Source: Xylaria sp. FL1777 (Eukaryota > Ascomycota > Sordariomycetes > Xylariales > Xylariaceae). From it: a stretch of DNA of 64,000 bases. The DNA lies in NCBI GenBank assembly GCA_022578965.1, contig MU400607.1, positions 62,001-126,000 of the forward strand, read 5' to 3'. How positions within the stretch are numbered: the first letter of the stretch is position 1; each line of letters begins with the position of its first letter. The position numbers and the translations under genes were made by a program. The notes under the pieces were generated by a model. The model saw only the letters and a list, made by a program, of their open reading frames with translations, did not search any database and was not told the DNA's origin. Positions 32,383-43,753 of this stretch are shown here, one piece after another.

Positions 32383-34177
32383 TCAATGACAGTTTATAAT
32401 CCGATCAAGCACCGCAGCAGAATTTGCCAATGCCTCATCTGCGTGTCTATAACCAACTAGCTGAACACAAACCGGCATGTCTTTATACATCTTAGGGCCC
32501 GTATCTAAACATCCAATGTTAGTTGTGCCTCTTGACCTGAGGGTAAAACGAAGAGATGGAATTTTGCGTACAGAGGTTATAAAGCTTCGCATCTCCCTCT
32601 CCAAACTTGGCGTTTGAAACATCATCTACAGAGTCTTCTTCTCGCACCCGATCCACGGGAATCACAACAGCAGGATAGTCAAGATAGTTCCACAACCCTG
32701 TATAGGTTGCTGTTGACCACGTATCCAGGGGTACTGCTGTGTGAGGTGCCGGAGGCATTAGAATTGCATCCAAGTCATTGTCACGGAATAATTCGAGGTA
32801 CGACTTCGCAGCTTCGGCTCGGCGGACATTGAGATCAAAGAATCCCTGAAGCGACTTCCCCGGGTTCAATAGGAGGCCAGTGGCTTTGAGAGATGGTACA
32901 AGCGGCTCTCCAGTGCGGCCAAATTGCTCTAAATAATACTTGAAATAGATCATGTTAGTGCGCGGTAACTACGAGCAGGTTTTCTTGACTTACCTCGCTT
33001 CCAGAGAGCGTCCAATAATCAAAGAGGTCTTGGAAGTGTTCTCTGACATTTGGGAGGGTAATGGGGATAATTTCGATATCACCCCTTTCCCGGATAAGAT
33101 CTGCTGCCATCCTCAAACCTCGTCGAACTGGGGGCGTGGGGGTATATATGCCGTCATCTTCAGCAAGACCTATTCGGAGCCGCTCTTTGGCCTTAAGATC
33201 GGCCCATGGCAACGAAATGACAGTGCTGTCATACCTCCAGGTTCCCGCCTGCATGATGGATTTGAGAAAGAGTGAGCAGTCCCGGAGGGAGGTTGCCAGA
33301 GGACCAGCCGAAGACATAACCCCCGCTGTTCCTGGGACCGTGAGATCTCGTACGCCACCATGCGGTATCACACCCACACTCGGCCTGAATCCATAAATCC
33401 CGTTGCACACAGACGGGACGCGGATGCTACCACCAATATCAGTCCCAGCCCCAAGGATGCTCCCTCGGAGTGCGAGCAGGGCGCCCTCGCCGCCAGTACT
33501 GCCCCCTGCGGTCAAGTGGATGTTGCGAGGATTCAGCGTCCTTCCGAAAACGTTGTTGTCGCTATCGCCGGTCATGATAGACTGGGGCAGGTTGGTCTTG
33601 CAGTAGAGAACCGCCCCCAAGTCAAGCAGCATGGCAGCAAGAGCGCTATTTTCCTCTGCGGGTTCGTTTACATAGCAACCCAGTCCGGCAGACGTGTCTT
33701 CGCCTAAGACTTGGAAGCTATCTTTTAGGGAGATAGGAAGCCCAAAAAGAGGAGGGAGGGCTTCGCTGGGAGTTTCCCGGCGTTTAGCATCAAGCATGCG
33801 AGCACGCTCAATCGCCTTGTCGAAGAATATCTCGGTTAGACAATTAACCTACTCCAGTTAGATTGTCGACTGTCGGGAGGGAATGATCGGCCTACGAGCT
33901 GGTGAGCGATGGCGGCTCTCTTGCAAAAAGCCACTGTGACTTGTTCAACTGAGAAAATGCCAGCTTTAAGCTTCGGCAGGAGAGCAGTGGCGTCGTAATT
34001 TGACGTGATATCGCGTTCGACATGGCTCAAGATTCCACAGGTGGTTGGGATCTCCATGTAATTGGTAGCATTTTTGGTAATGTCCGAAGATATCTGCCAG
34101 GCTCGTGGGATCTTGCATCTCTGTTGAGAGACCTTGCTGGCAGCAATGATCCTGTAGTCTTTCGGTGTTGATGACAT
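32383..34177 (-). CDS. Amidase-signature hydrolase
   Basis: Four exons, 34177-33896, 33848-32994, 32938-32572 and 32504-32383, give 541 residues. Introns are 47, 55 and 67 nt, with branch points TCTAACT, CACTAAC and AACTAAC, and every junction keeps frame. The catalytic Ser-cisSer-Lys triad is complete: Lys136 in 'GLPISLKD', Ser211 in 'TAGGSTGGEGALLALRGS' and Ser235 in 'GTDIGGSIRVPS'. The C-terminus 'MPVCVQLVGYRHADEAL' is the usual fungal amidase ending. The enzyme hydrolyses carboxamides. The close fungal group is annotated acetamidase or general amidase (AmdS-like), and the substrate cannot be fixed. No signal peptide is present, so it is cytosolic. An in-frame upstream ATG at 34216 would add 13 residues; 34177 has the better context (CAAAATG). 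Confidence 0.92.
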
Positions 34178-35501
34178 TTTGATATCGCTACAAGTCCAAC
34201 GAATTTCGTAGGTCAAATCATATTAGAGACATCGCAGTATATGAAGGCCTATTTATGCCTTTCGAGCCCCTGCTCAACCCCGTTGCCTTGATTATTTTGA
34301 TAGCGTAGTTGGCAAGAGATGCATATTAGTCGATGCCAATCTATCGAAACTCTCCGGCTCCGGTCCCGTGCTGTTAGGGCCAGAGGGTGGTCCTCTGATC
34401 ATAGATAACTACGGGCTAGGCGTTGTTTGGCCGTCGCAGCGAAGCCATAACATGACGCTAGTAGATACCATAGGATTTTACCTTGATTTTCTCATCCTTG
34501 AACGGTGAGGTTGTGATTAGGCACAGTCATAAAGAGACCTCCGGGTCGATCAACCCTCCGGTCAACCCTCCGTTCGGCTAGGACCAATCAGCGCACGGCT
34601 AACTACTGCGTAGGTAATTAAAAGATAGTACGTGGCTATGTACCTAGGTAGGTAGGTATCCTTTAACATTCATTTAAGCGGTACATATAACGATTTCGAT
34701 TGGTTGTACGAAGTACTTCGTAGAATAGTTGCATAAATATCCCGCTATTCCACTTTTAAATGTCGCAGAGGTAGGTACCTATGTAGGTACCTAAGTCATT
34801 CGTCGAAGGGATAGATGCAACCCTCCCATTCACAGCCTAGATCTCCTCACACCTTCACTGGACAGTGCAGATCTCCTGTACACACGTACACAGCAAGTCC
34901 AATGCCACCTCAGCGCTCGAGCATTACAGTGGCTGAGACATCAACCTCTCACCACCTAGGTAAATAAGTAATGTAGGCAGTACTGCGTATATGTAAGACT
35001 GACTGTATCCCTTGCTTCTCCCCATTTAGACCTTCCGGCTTGTTCACGACAAACTGATGACGGCTGTGTCTAGGAAAGAGACCTCAAGGCCAATAAAAAT
35101 AGCCCATATAATGATAATGAGTTGATGATGAACGGAAACTCTGGCCAATGCGATCGAGAATGTAGAGAAAAATAAGAACAATAACGGTCACAGTGTCAAT
35201 GACTGAAACAGAAACCACTGGTCCCCCGTCGTTGTTTGCTTCGCTGTATAGAGACATAGGGTACAGTACCTGGGATGTCGGCGCCTCTCGTGGGCGAATC
35301 AATCACATCTAAACCAGCTAGTCAGCCCTGAAGAACATAGTATAAATAGCACGATTGATTCACATGCTGTCTCTTGCGCGACGCGTCCCCTCTGCCCCCC
35401 TTTCCCCTAACTGCTATTCTGCTGCTCGTGCGAGATTTACAATCTAGTTGATCAACACTGGCGGCAGCAGTAGAAGCAGTGAATGCGACCGAGTCTTGAT
35501 A
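34178..35501. other. Intergenic, rich in CCTAGGTA-type palindromes
   Basis: There is no supported gene. An exact TACCTAGGTA lies at 34641-34650, followed by GGTAGGTATCC. Close variants occur at 34769-34793 (GTAGGTACCTATGTAGGTAC) and 34952-34962 (CACCTAGGTA). The right third is the promoter region of the ankyrin gene. Confidence 0.5.
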
Positions 35502-35817
35502 ATGCCTCCCGCTCTCCAACTGCCTATAGAGCTTTTCCACCATATATCCCAATACTTCGAGCGCCTCGCCGACCTTTCATCCTGGAGCCGTTCCTGTCGT
35601 GCCCTTTATATCATCCTTACTCCCCTCTTGCTCCACAAGGGCAAAGATGACCCTGCTGTTCTATGCTGGGCTTGTGACAAAGGCCATCTCAATACCATCA
35701 ATAGCCTGCTAGACGCTGGAGCCAATGTCAATGTTGCGGAGGTGCGAAAGGTGCCAAGATGGTGGTCTCTGGCAGACTTGAAGAATCAAGCAGGAGCACC
35801 ACGAGAAGTAACCCTCC

Positions 35818-35849
<32 letters not shown>

Positions 35850-38603
35850 GCGGAAGAGCGTAACGAAGTTATCCAGGAAATGAGTGAATGGCTACTGGGG
35901 CGAGCTGCTATCGATCCTTACGAGACGATCAAGCACTTCGAGGAGGACTACTACATCATGGGTGATGAGGCGGCCCGCGCGGAACTGCAGCGGCAACGAG
36001 GCGTAGTCTTCAGCACGCACGCGCCCCTACGAGGATGTTATTGGACTCCTCTTCATGTTGCCGCCGCCCAGGGCAACGACAAACTCGTCAACCTGCTATT
36101 AGACCATGGCGCTGACGTCAATGCCATTTCGCGGCTCTTCTGCCCATGTGCTACACTTCCCGATGTCAATGCCGCGCCTCTCTGGACGCCTCTGCATAGT
36201 TCCATGTGCCACGGACATGAGTCCACTACGAGACTCCTTCTATCACGTGGCGCCTCCATAAACATAACGACGCGCCATCTAGGAAGTGACCAACGTCGAT
36301 TTACCGCCCTTCATTCGGCTTGTATGGAGGGTTCTCTCGGCGCAGTACGGGCCCTGGTTGATGGAGGCTACCAAACTGATGTTACGGTTCATGATCATAA
36401 AAATATGACGCCATTCGCCTACGCCTTTGTTTGTGGTAGCTGGGCTGTGGTTGATTATCTTCTGGAACACGGTGCAGATATAAACTCTAGAATAGGGCCC
36501 ATTAATGCCTTGGGCCATGCTTGCTTAATGGGTTATTACGCCGAGGCTCTTCGGCTTCTCGATCTCGGCGCTGAGCCCCAATCCGACTTTGGCGTCCATG
36601 GTGAAGATCCTGTCTTATTCCATCTCATTGCTGTTGCCGGAGCTCTCGACATCCCATCATCTCGCTCATTCAAACAGAGAGAATTCCGACTTGAGCTTAT
36701 GAATAGACTAATCAAATATGGGATAGATGTAAATCATCGGGGGCATGATGGTAGCACAGCACTCACAGAAGCTGCTTATTTTCTCCGAACTGACGTGGTG
36801 AAGGCCCTCTTGCATTCAGGTGCCGATGTACACGCTAACGACTCGGGCCTGATTGCCCTCGTGAATGCCGTATCGCTATGTGGAGAGAAGTGGCAAAAGG
36901 CCCCCAGAGGGACCATGCTTAATACCGTTCGACTTCTGCTTGAAGCAATGATGGAAACTCCTGCTCCCGCACCTTCTTTTATGAACTGGGAAAACGCTAA
37001 AGAGTCCGACACAACTGGCGATGTTGATATAGCGAAGGCTTTGCTAATGGCCTGTAAATCACCATATAAACACGAAGACAAACTGGAAGTAGTAGCTCTT
37101 TTGCTCGGATATAAAAGGGCTGTAGAGGTGGCAAAAGAGGACTCAGGTCTTGTGTATGCAAGTCTCGAGGCGTCAAACTTCGATATCTCTGACCTATTGC
37201 TCGAGAGCGGATTCACTAGACCTTCTAGAGCGCAACTTAATACTCTTGCATATCAATTCCTCCAGGAGGATTCGGCGGAGGAACTGGACCAATTCCTAAA
37301 TCGTTTCTCTGACCAGGTTCCTCGGATCAGAAGCGGCCAGATTCTCTGCGATGCTGTCGACGACGAAAGAGGGAAATGTGTTGAATTACTACTTAACAAA
37401 GGGGCTTCGATCGACATTCGGAACGACGAGGGAAACAGCCTGTTGTTCACTGCTTGTTTGATGGAAGACAGCTATATTGCCGAGATATTACTGAGACATG
37501 GAGCAGATCCAGATGAATGTAGCCGACAGGGTCATTCAATGATGACAGTAGCTGCTCTTTATGAGAAAAGGAATATAATCAAGGTCCTATTGGACTATGG
37601 CGCCTCTATACATAGTCTACCACCCAAAAAACCAGCGCTAAAGCCATACTTGGGGGCCCTTGACGTCGCCCTCGAGGGCGGACTAATCAGTGCAGTGGAA
37701 GAGATGGTGGCACACCAAAACTTCGGCTCTCCAACAGATGAAGAAATATCAACACACTGGCACACCATTATCAATTCCCCTGCTCACATAATGAATATGG
37801 TTACTATTGTCGAAATTCTCCTCAAGTCCAAGAAATTTGACAAAGACCAGATTATCACAACCACAGATGTCGACACGGGCAGCGTTGCATTAACAACTCC
37901 ATTGCACCTGTTTGCTTCAAATAGCCGTCTCGGTAAGACCAAGATCATCAATAAATTGTTGAAATATGGGGCGGATATTCACAAGTATCTTCCTGTGATA
38001 CGAAATAACCAGATTTATACGATACGGCTCGACTCCCAAGTCGGCGGCCTTGGTTTAGAATTTGAGGGTACGACTCCTCTTGGGTGGGCGATCGAGTTCT
38101 CCCCTTTCCGTGTAGTTCAAACATTTCTTGACCATAACCGACGCGTGACCCCTAAAATAGAAGATACGGAGGAGATAAGTACGGCGAATTTAATGCTCTG
38201 CTACGCCAAGGCTGCGTGTCGCCGCCAATATCCCAAGACAATGTCCCTTTTATTCGAGAAGGGTTTGGACAACGCTATCTGTGACGAAGATGGTAACACG
38301 ATTATACACATGATATGCGACAACGTCGAAACCTTCTGGCCTAACGACGATCCCGATTGGACGATGGAGATTATCGCTATGCATTCGGCTTCATGTCTTG
38401 TCGTGTGTCTTGAATGGGCCGTCAAGTACCAGCTGAGGAACAAAAGGGGCGTGTCTGGGATGGACCGTGTACTCGAAATACTGAATTACTCTGGTAATTG
38501 CGAGTTCCACCAGACGCTTTCTAGAAAGTGGCGTGATGTAATCGATTACGTGGAGGATCCCAGCCCGACATTAACGCCTAAACGTGGTACGCCTGATAAC
38601 TGA
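35502..38603 (+). CDS. F-box-like / ankyrin-repeat protein
   Basis: A single exon gives 1,033 residues from the ATG at 35502. An in-frame ATG 54 bases upstream is less likely because the extra 18 residues are not conserved-looking. Residues 4-45 ('LPIELFHHISQYFERLADLS' ...) look like a fungal F-box-type N-terminus. Ankyrin repeats follow, clear at 'TPLHVAAAQGNDKLVNLLLD', 'TPLHSSMCHGHESTTRLLLS', 'TALHSACMEGSLGAVRAL', 'TPFAYAFVCGSWAVVDYLLE', 'TALTEAAYFLRTDVVKALLH' and 'SLLFTACLMEDSYIAEILLR', with degenerate units between. A run of 11 CAA codons (Gln) lies at 35817-35849 between the head and the repeats. Such proteins may be SCF adaptors recruiting targets through the ankyrin array. The target is unknown. 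Confidence 0.88.
35817..35849 (+). repeat. CAA trinucleotide microsatellite inside the ankyrin gene
   Basis: Eleven uninterrupted CAA codons encode polyglutamine in a linker. Pure repeats of this length are prone to length change between strains. Confidence 0.9.
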
Positions 38604-39330
38604 GGACAAGAACCAGACGCCGAAGAGGCTAATGGGAGGCTAGATCCAGGCGGCAGGGTGTTGGACGACGAAACAGATCCTATTGAGATACCTTTTTTGA
38701 TCTTGAATTGTGTATAAACAGGTAGAATATGGACGGATCACAGGTTATGGTGTTTAGACTATGTGTGTTAGGCAGATACGGCAATTTGTATGTACTATGA
38801 CTTAGCAGTAGAACCCTCTCTAACAGAGAAACGACATCGTTACTGTTAGTTTGACAGTAGGGCTACTGTCGCGTAGAATTGGATATACACCATTGTTGCA
38901 CTGGTCGCAACAACGGCGTCGTTTTGCGTGACAGCTACCTTATCCAGTATCAGCAAGTCCTTGGATTCTTAAGGTGGAGGCCGGGCCAAAATTAGTATCA
39001 GCGATGGCGGATAGTGGTGCTACACCGCTATAGCCTTCGCGACTAATACTCCTGCCGTCTCGCCTAGATAATAGGGGCTCATTAGGAGTGGCAACCCACT
39101 CATAGACTCAACAGAGCCTTTTTGAACGAAGTTAAGATAACATTTACATGTGTAGTCCAAACTCAGTTAACGCTGCTAATTGGAATATGAGGGCCGGGAT
39201 TGCTATGAGCCTTTGTAAACAGGTGCCGCGCGGCAGAACGGTACTACTTACCGTTTCGGACTGACTCATCGTCAACCAGTGATGTGTGAATATATTAAGG
39301 TAGTTATTCATCGAATGCATCAGGCTAGTC
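38604..39330. other. Intergenic, 3' side of the ankyrin gene
   Basis: Nothing coding was recognised. The first ~200 bases are likely 3' UTR. Confidence 0.45.
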
Positions 39331-39341
39331 GTTGAGCGTCG

Positions 39342-39650
39342 TCATGACCTTGGGGTACCATGCATCAAGTTATCCTTAGCGGATGTCAGATGCTTGATCA
39401 GAGCCTATGATTTCTTGTTGAACATAATCTCGACGGCTATCTACATGAGAGGTGTCACCTTGGCATCCTCAGGTGACCACGTAAGAGGCTCCGCAAGTGC
39501 TCTTTTTGAAGAGCACCTGCTGGATATAGCGGGGACGGGAGGTCTGTGTAAGTTATTGTAATCAATACAATCGATGTTTGCTCTCCGCGTTGGAAAGCCC
39601 TTGCTGCTTTCGAGCTCTTTTGTTAGCTCCCGGAAGGCGTATCAAAAGTG
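39342..39650 (-). pseudogene. Decayed gene fragment with CAG-to-TAG type stops
   Basis: One minus frame reads as protein across about 300 bases: 'YAFRELTKELESSKGFPTRR', then 'ALAEPLTWSPEDAKVTPLM', stop, 'IAVEIMFNKKS', stop, 'ALIKHLTSAKDNLMHGTP'. Both internal stops are TAG where CAG (Gln) would fit, and a TGA precedes the first phrase where CGA would fit. Loss by C-to-T change is therefore likely. I do not recognise the family. Confidence 0.35.
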
Positions 39651-40330
39651 TAATACAGAGAGTACCAGCTGACCTGGCCGGCCAGGCATCGTATCAGGAG
39701 GGCTCGTCAGTCGCTCCCTTGACTGGTATTACTATCACTTTAATTTAATAAGGATACAAGGCAGTAGCATGTTGTTTGTTGGTTAATAGATTCATGCGCT
39801 TAGATGTAAACATAAATAAGCACGTAGTCTTGTTGTGATAGAAGAAGAAGACATAAAGAAGATGATGAAAAATATAAATTGTTACTTGAAATAGTTAAGA
39901 TAAGATCTAACGATTAGTACATATTAAACCGCAGGGTATTTTGAGAATAAAAAGAAATCCTTGGTTACGAAAGAGGTTCCCGGGCTATCTAAGGTATAAA
40001 CTTTAAGCTATAGTAAGTACTTAAGTGAGTAGTTTCCTCTCGCTTTTTAGGTGAGTGCAATGTAGTTAGCTACACCGCCATTACTTATCTATCACCCTTT
40101 GGATATCCCTTGTATAACTAAGATACCAAGCAGTCATATATGTGATACCTAGCACCACAAGAAATGGATATAAAAGCCCTGCAGCCTCGTTATGGCCGTT
40201 TTCGTTTTGTTCCTTCGTAGTGAACCAACATCTCATTTACATTACAGCATTTAACAACCTTATTTAATCATTTAAGGGCAAGACTACCTCACCACTATAC
40301 GCGGCTATTACTCCACTCATAAGACTCAAT
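39651..40330. other. Promoter region of the small lysine-rich ORF
   Basis: A TATA-type box TATAAAAG lies at 40167-40174, 157 bp before the ATG at 40331. The leader between them is pyrimidine- and CA-rich (TTCCTTCGTAGTGAACCAAC, CATTTACATTACAGCATTTA), as in expressed fungal genes. The rest is featureless. Confidence 0.45.
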
Positions 40331-40495
40331 ATGCCGAAGGAGAAAAAGCAAAAAGAGAAAGACGACAAGGGATTCTTTCAGTTCAAGAAGAAGAAACCGA
40401 CTCCAAAGCCAAACGACGACGAGAATAACGCAAGTAGTTCGTCCCCCAATAAAATCAAGAAGAAGGAGAAACCAAATATTGCGACAAACTTTTAA
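40331..40495 (+). CDS. Small lysine-rich protein (54 residues), hypothetical
   Basis: An open frame runs ATG 40331 to TAA 40493-40495. The peptide starts MPKEKKQKEKDDKGFFQFKK and ends in KKKEKPNIATNF. It has a short Ser run (ASSSSPN) and no signal peptide or membrane segment. About a third of its residues are lysine. A TATA box and a leader-like region precede it, which is why I list it despite its size. It may be a free-standing disordered protein or a first exon whose continuation I could not find: the sequence after 40495 offers no good donor or in-frame extension. Function is unknown. Confidence 0.45.
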   Translation: MPKEKKQKEKDDKGFFQFKKKKPTPKPNDDENNASSSSPNKIKKKEKPNIATNF

Positions 40496-43400
40496 GCAAA
40501 TCGTCGAGTTTGAGATAAATCTCTCGATTTGAGTACTACAAAGAAACTCATGAACGTATTACATACCAGGGAGAAGACAGCTAGGAATGAAGAAGGATAA
40601 GTGGCTACAATGAAAACAATACAACGGGAGACACGAGGGAGAACAGACAAGTTTTGGTATAGTACTAGTACTTTGCTTTGTCGAAAGACTTGAAGATATA
40701 GTTGTGCTAATACCGAAGTCAGGTTTTTTGGATACTGCTATAGGAGGTTGAGATATGAAGGATAGATTGTCTTCATATCATAAAGCCATTTTTAGGATAC
40801 ACCATATTCCTAGATACATGGCATAGCCCCTAATAGAATTATTAGCATCTGATACTCTGATAGACTGTGGAAAGATAACGGAGTGGTACACTGACTCCAT
40901 GTCTTTGTGAAGCGTTACTCCTACATGTGTTATCATTGTTCCTTTTAGGTATCAAAGTTAGGTCACATTTTCTCGTGAACTGGTGATATACTGTTGGTTA
41001 TAGAAAGTTGAGTACGCTACAAAGTGAAGGGACTGCATCTTAGATTTTCATATACGGTGCTCATCAACCTCGTTCAGGCATAGTCTAGGTAATGGGATGC
41101 CCCTACTTTATTGTTTATATTCCTATTTAAACTAAGGGTCTGTAATTTCGTAATGTTTAACCGAATGTTTGTTAGGTGGTGTGAAGAGACTTAGGGTTAA
41201 TAACAAGACCACATAAAGGCTATATACCGCTGAACCAACTCACTATAGTTTCTTAAACTGGTCATGCTGCGTTAATAAAGCAAAAATTTACAATATACTA
41301 AAGTTAATTATATGAGGACGCTAGAATTAAGAGTATTCACTTTGTTTGCGCACTATTAAGTAAGCTAAACTTACACTTCATAGTTTATATAAATAAATAA
41401 TTAAACTTCATGATTAAATATAATGCAGTATAAATCTAATAATTAAAATAATCCCGCAATATGCTTTGCTAAGTACTTATATAATTTAACTAACCTTAGG
41501 GGCTAAGGCGGCACCGCATAGCTATATAGTGGCTAAGTAACCCATTTTAGCCCCACGAAATATTACCCCTTTTATGCCTCACTAGTTATAGCATTATTAG
41601 GAGTTTTTGCTTCGTTTTTTTATGCTGGAAACAGAGGGTTAAGTCAAGGGGTTAAACTTCCTATTAAACATAGCGAGAGAAATTATTTGTTTAAATAGCC
41701 AATTGTAAGTTAGTGGAATTAAGAGGTCTGGTTGTTGCATTCGGTGGTGCTCGTGGTAAAAGTAGTTTGGCCGAATGCCGATTTTACCCCTCACAGTTGG
41801 TTCAGTTTCAATTACTCCCAAATGCCCCTACATCAATATCCTACTCAAATACTCTTGATAGGTAGGTGGTTAGCTGTGTAGCACGTCAGTTACACCTTTG
41901 CCACCGTCTTGAATGGTGTTACCCACGGAAATGACTTCTTCGTATTCGTTCCCAAGAATCAATCTCCCATCCTAATGTAGAGATATTTGTCAAGTGACGA
42001 ACTACTACCTAGCATTTAGAGCTGGGTAGGATATCCTTAGAGCATGGACACTGCTTGCTCAATAACTACATCCAGAATCGATCGATCAATCAAATAAGTG
42101 TAGTGTAGAGAATCACGTCGGTGACATGTCCAAGTAAACACCGATGTTGTGTACCGTGGTAGATGTTTCAGTGTTCCATGAACTCAAGGTAGGTCGGCAA
42201 AACCCGGTCGGAAAGAATATCACGCTCAGTGTTATCCACTTGACAGAAATCGAGGCATTGGGCAAAGAGCGAGCGTGGAGAATTTCCATATCTTGACTGG
42301 CCATACCTACTGCAAATATCACGCCAATGGTAATTTGAACCGACCCCCGCAATCCTGAATAAAGAGCAAAACATTCAGGTCGGCTTGAAATCCACGACCG
42401 TGAAGGCGTCTGACTGACAGAATTGACGAAATCTCTCCGATGTGAACATCTTTAAATGGCAGGACACCGTATGACATTATGACATCAATGTACAGATTAT
42501 CAGATGTTTTTTATTACATTTACCATGTTCGCCTAGAAGCCCGGTCCACGTGGTTGCAAGGGCTGAATCCATCCCTGTTTGGTCATGGGTGCATACTGCG
42601 TATGTTCTGCAGGCCTATAATAGACATGTGCTACTGTACCTGTACCATCTACAGTATACCTAGAGAGAGTAAACCAAAATAAACAATAATAATTAGAGAG
42701 AGGATTAGTTTTTAAAAATGAATATAGATATGGTTGCCCTGTATACTACCTCATTTTAATACCTCCGTGTAGTGTGTACTGTAGTATGTACTGTTGTAAC
42801 TTGGCTTACTGCGTATATACATAAATATTTTAGGGACGTACCCCTATAGATCCCTTTTGGAATTTACTAGGCTAGGGTTGTACTGGCTACATTTTACTTA
42901 TTCGTAAGGGTCCAAGTTCTCTAACTACTTATCATCTATTATTGATGTCTTTCAGGGAACTTTCTAGCTAAAATATAGACATGATAGTTAAACTAAGTCG
43001 ATTATATCGCATATATCATTCAGAGGAAGTGCGCTATGAAATTCTATCCTGAAAATTGAGATGCAAACACTGAGCATTCCAATCTACCGAACAGGGGATT
43101 GAAACAAGGGAGAGAAGGGCCTTTTCCCTCATGATACCTGGTACAGTTCCTCAGAGAAGTCTATTCTCAGGCCGGACATCCCGAACCTGCTGTTAGGTCC
43201 CAATGCACGATTTATAATCTCATTGCTAATGATATATTGAAGATTAAGTCTCGTTCGTACGCGGAATATAGCATCCCGTTCTCACAATGTGAAGCAAGCG
43301 TAGTTAGAGTATAAGTCAACCCTTGTCATACCTGTCCGGTTATCCGAACGGCTTATGCAGGTGTACCGGTATCCCTGCGCTGCGCTGAATCTTGCAGATT

Positions 43401-43645
43401 GAACTCATGTATGAAGATCAGGCCCATATGCGCTGCTATTAGAGAGGACGTATAGGTTAGCGGGACTCAAGTTATTGGACCAAGAACGAAGACGTATCAA
43501 ACCGCCGATGTTGTAGGCAAACGAAAAGCCACAAAAGATCGAAAGGTGCGCAAAGTCTTGGTAACTACACTGAACCGGGACCGAAAATTCTGATCTCATT
43601 ACGATTTTGGGGGGTTACCCCTTACTTCGTCTACTAGGTAGTTGG
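40496..43645. other. 3-kb gene-poor stretch with an AT-rich patch
   Basis: 41280-41480 is markedly AT-rich (TTAATTATATGAGG, ATAAATAAATAATTAAAC) and probably relic transposon sequence. An 8-bp inverted repeat GGGGCTAA ... TTAGCCCC brackets about 41498-41553. Minus-strand frames at 42113-42374 look vaguely protein-like ('NASISVKWITLSVIFFPTGF') but have no start or splice support. Nothing else was recognised. Confidence 0.45.
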
Positions 43646-43653
43646 TATAAATA
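43646..43653 (+). promoter_or_regulatory. TATA box of the secreted-protein gene
   Basis: TATAAATA lies 108 bp upstream of the ATG at 43754, at a usual distance for a fungal TATA element. Confidence 0.5.
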
Positions 43654-43753
43654 GGACGCGTGGAAACGGCTTTCGACACCACAGAATGCAATCAGTCCAC
43701 AGTATTCTAGTCACCCACATGAGAGATAATAATTCGTTCTTACATCAATCTCA

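Noticed and set aside
30795..34177. Zn2Cys6 factor as proven regulator of the amidase
   Set aside because: The genes are convergent and no shared binding site was seen. Adjacency alone is weak evidence.
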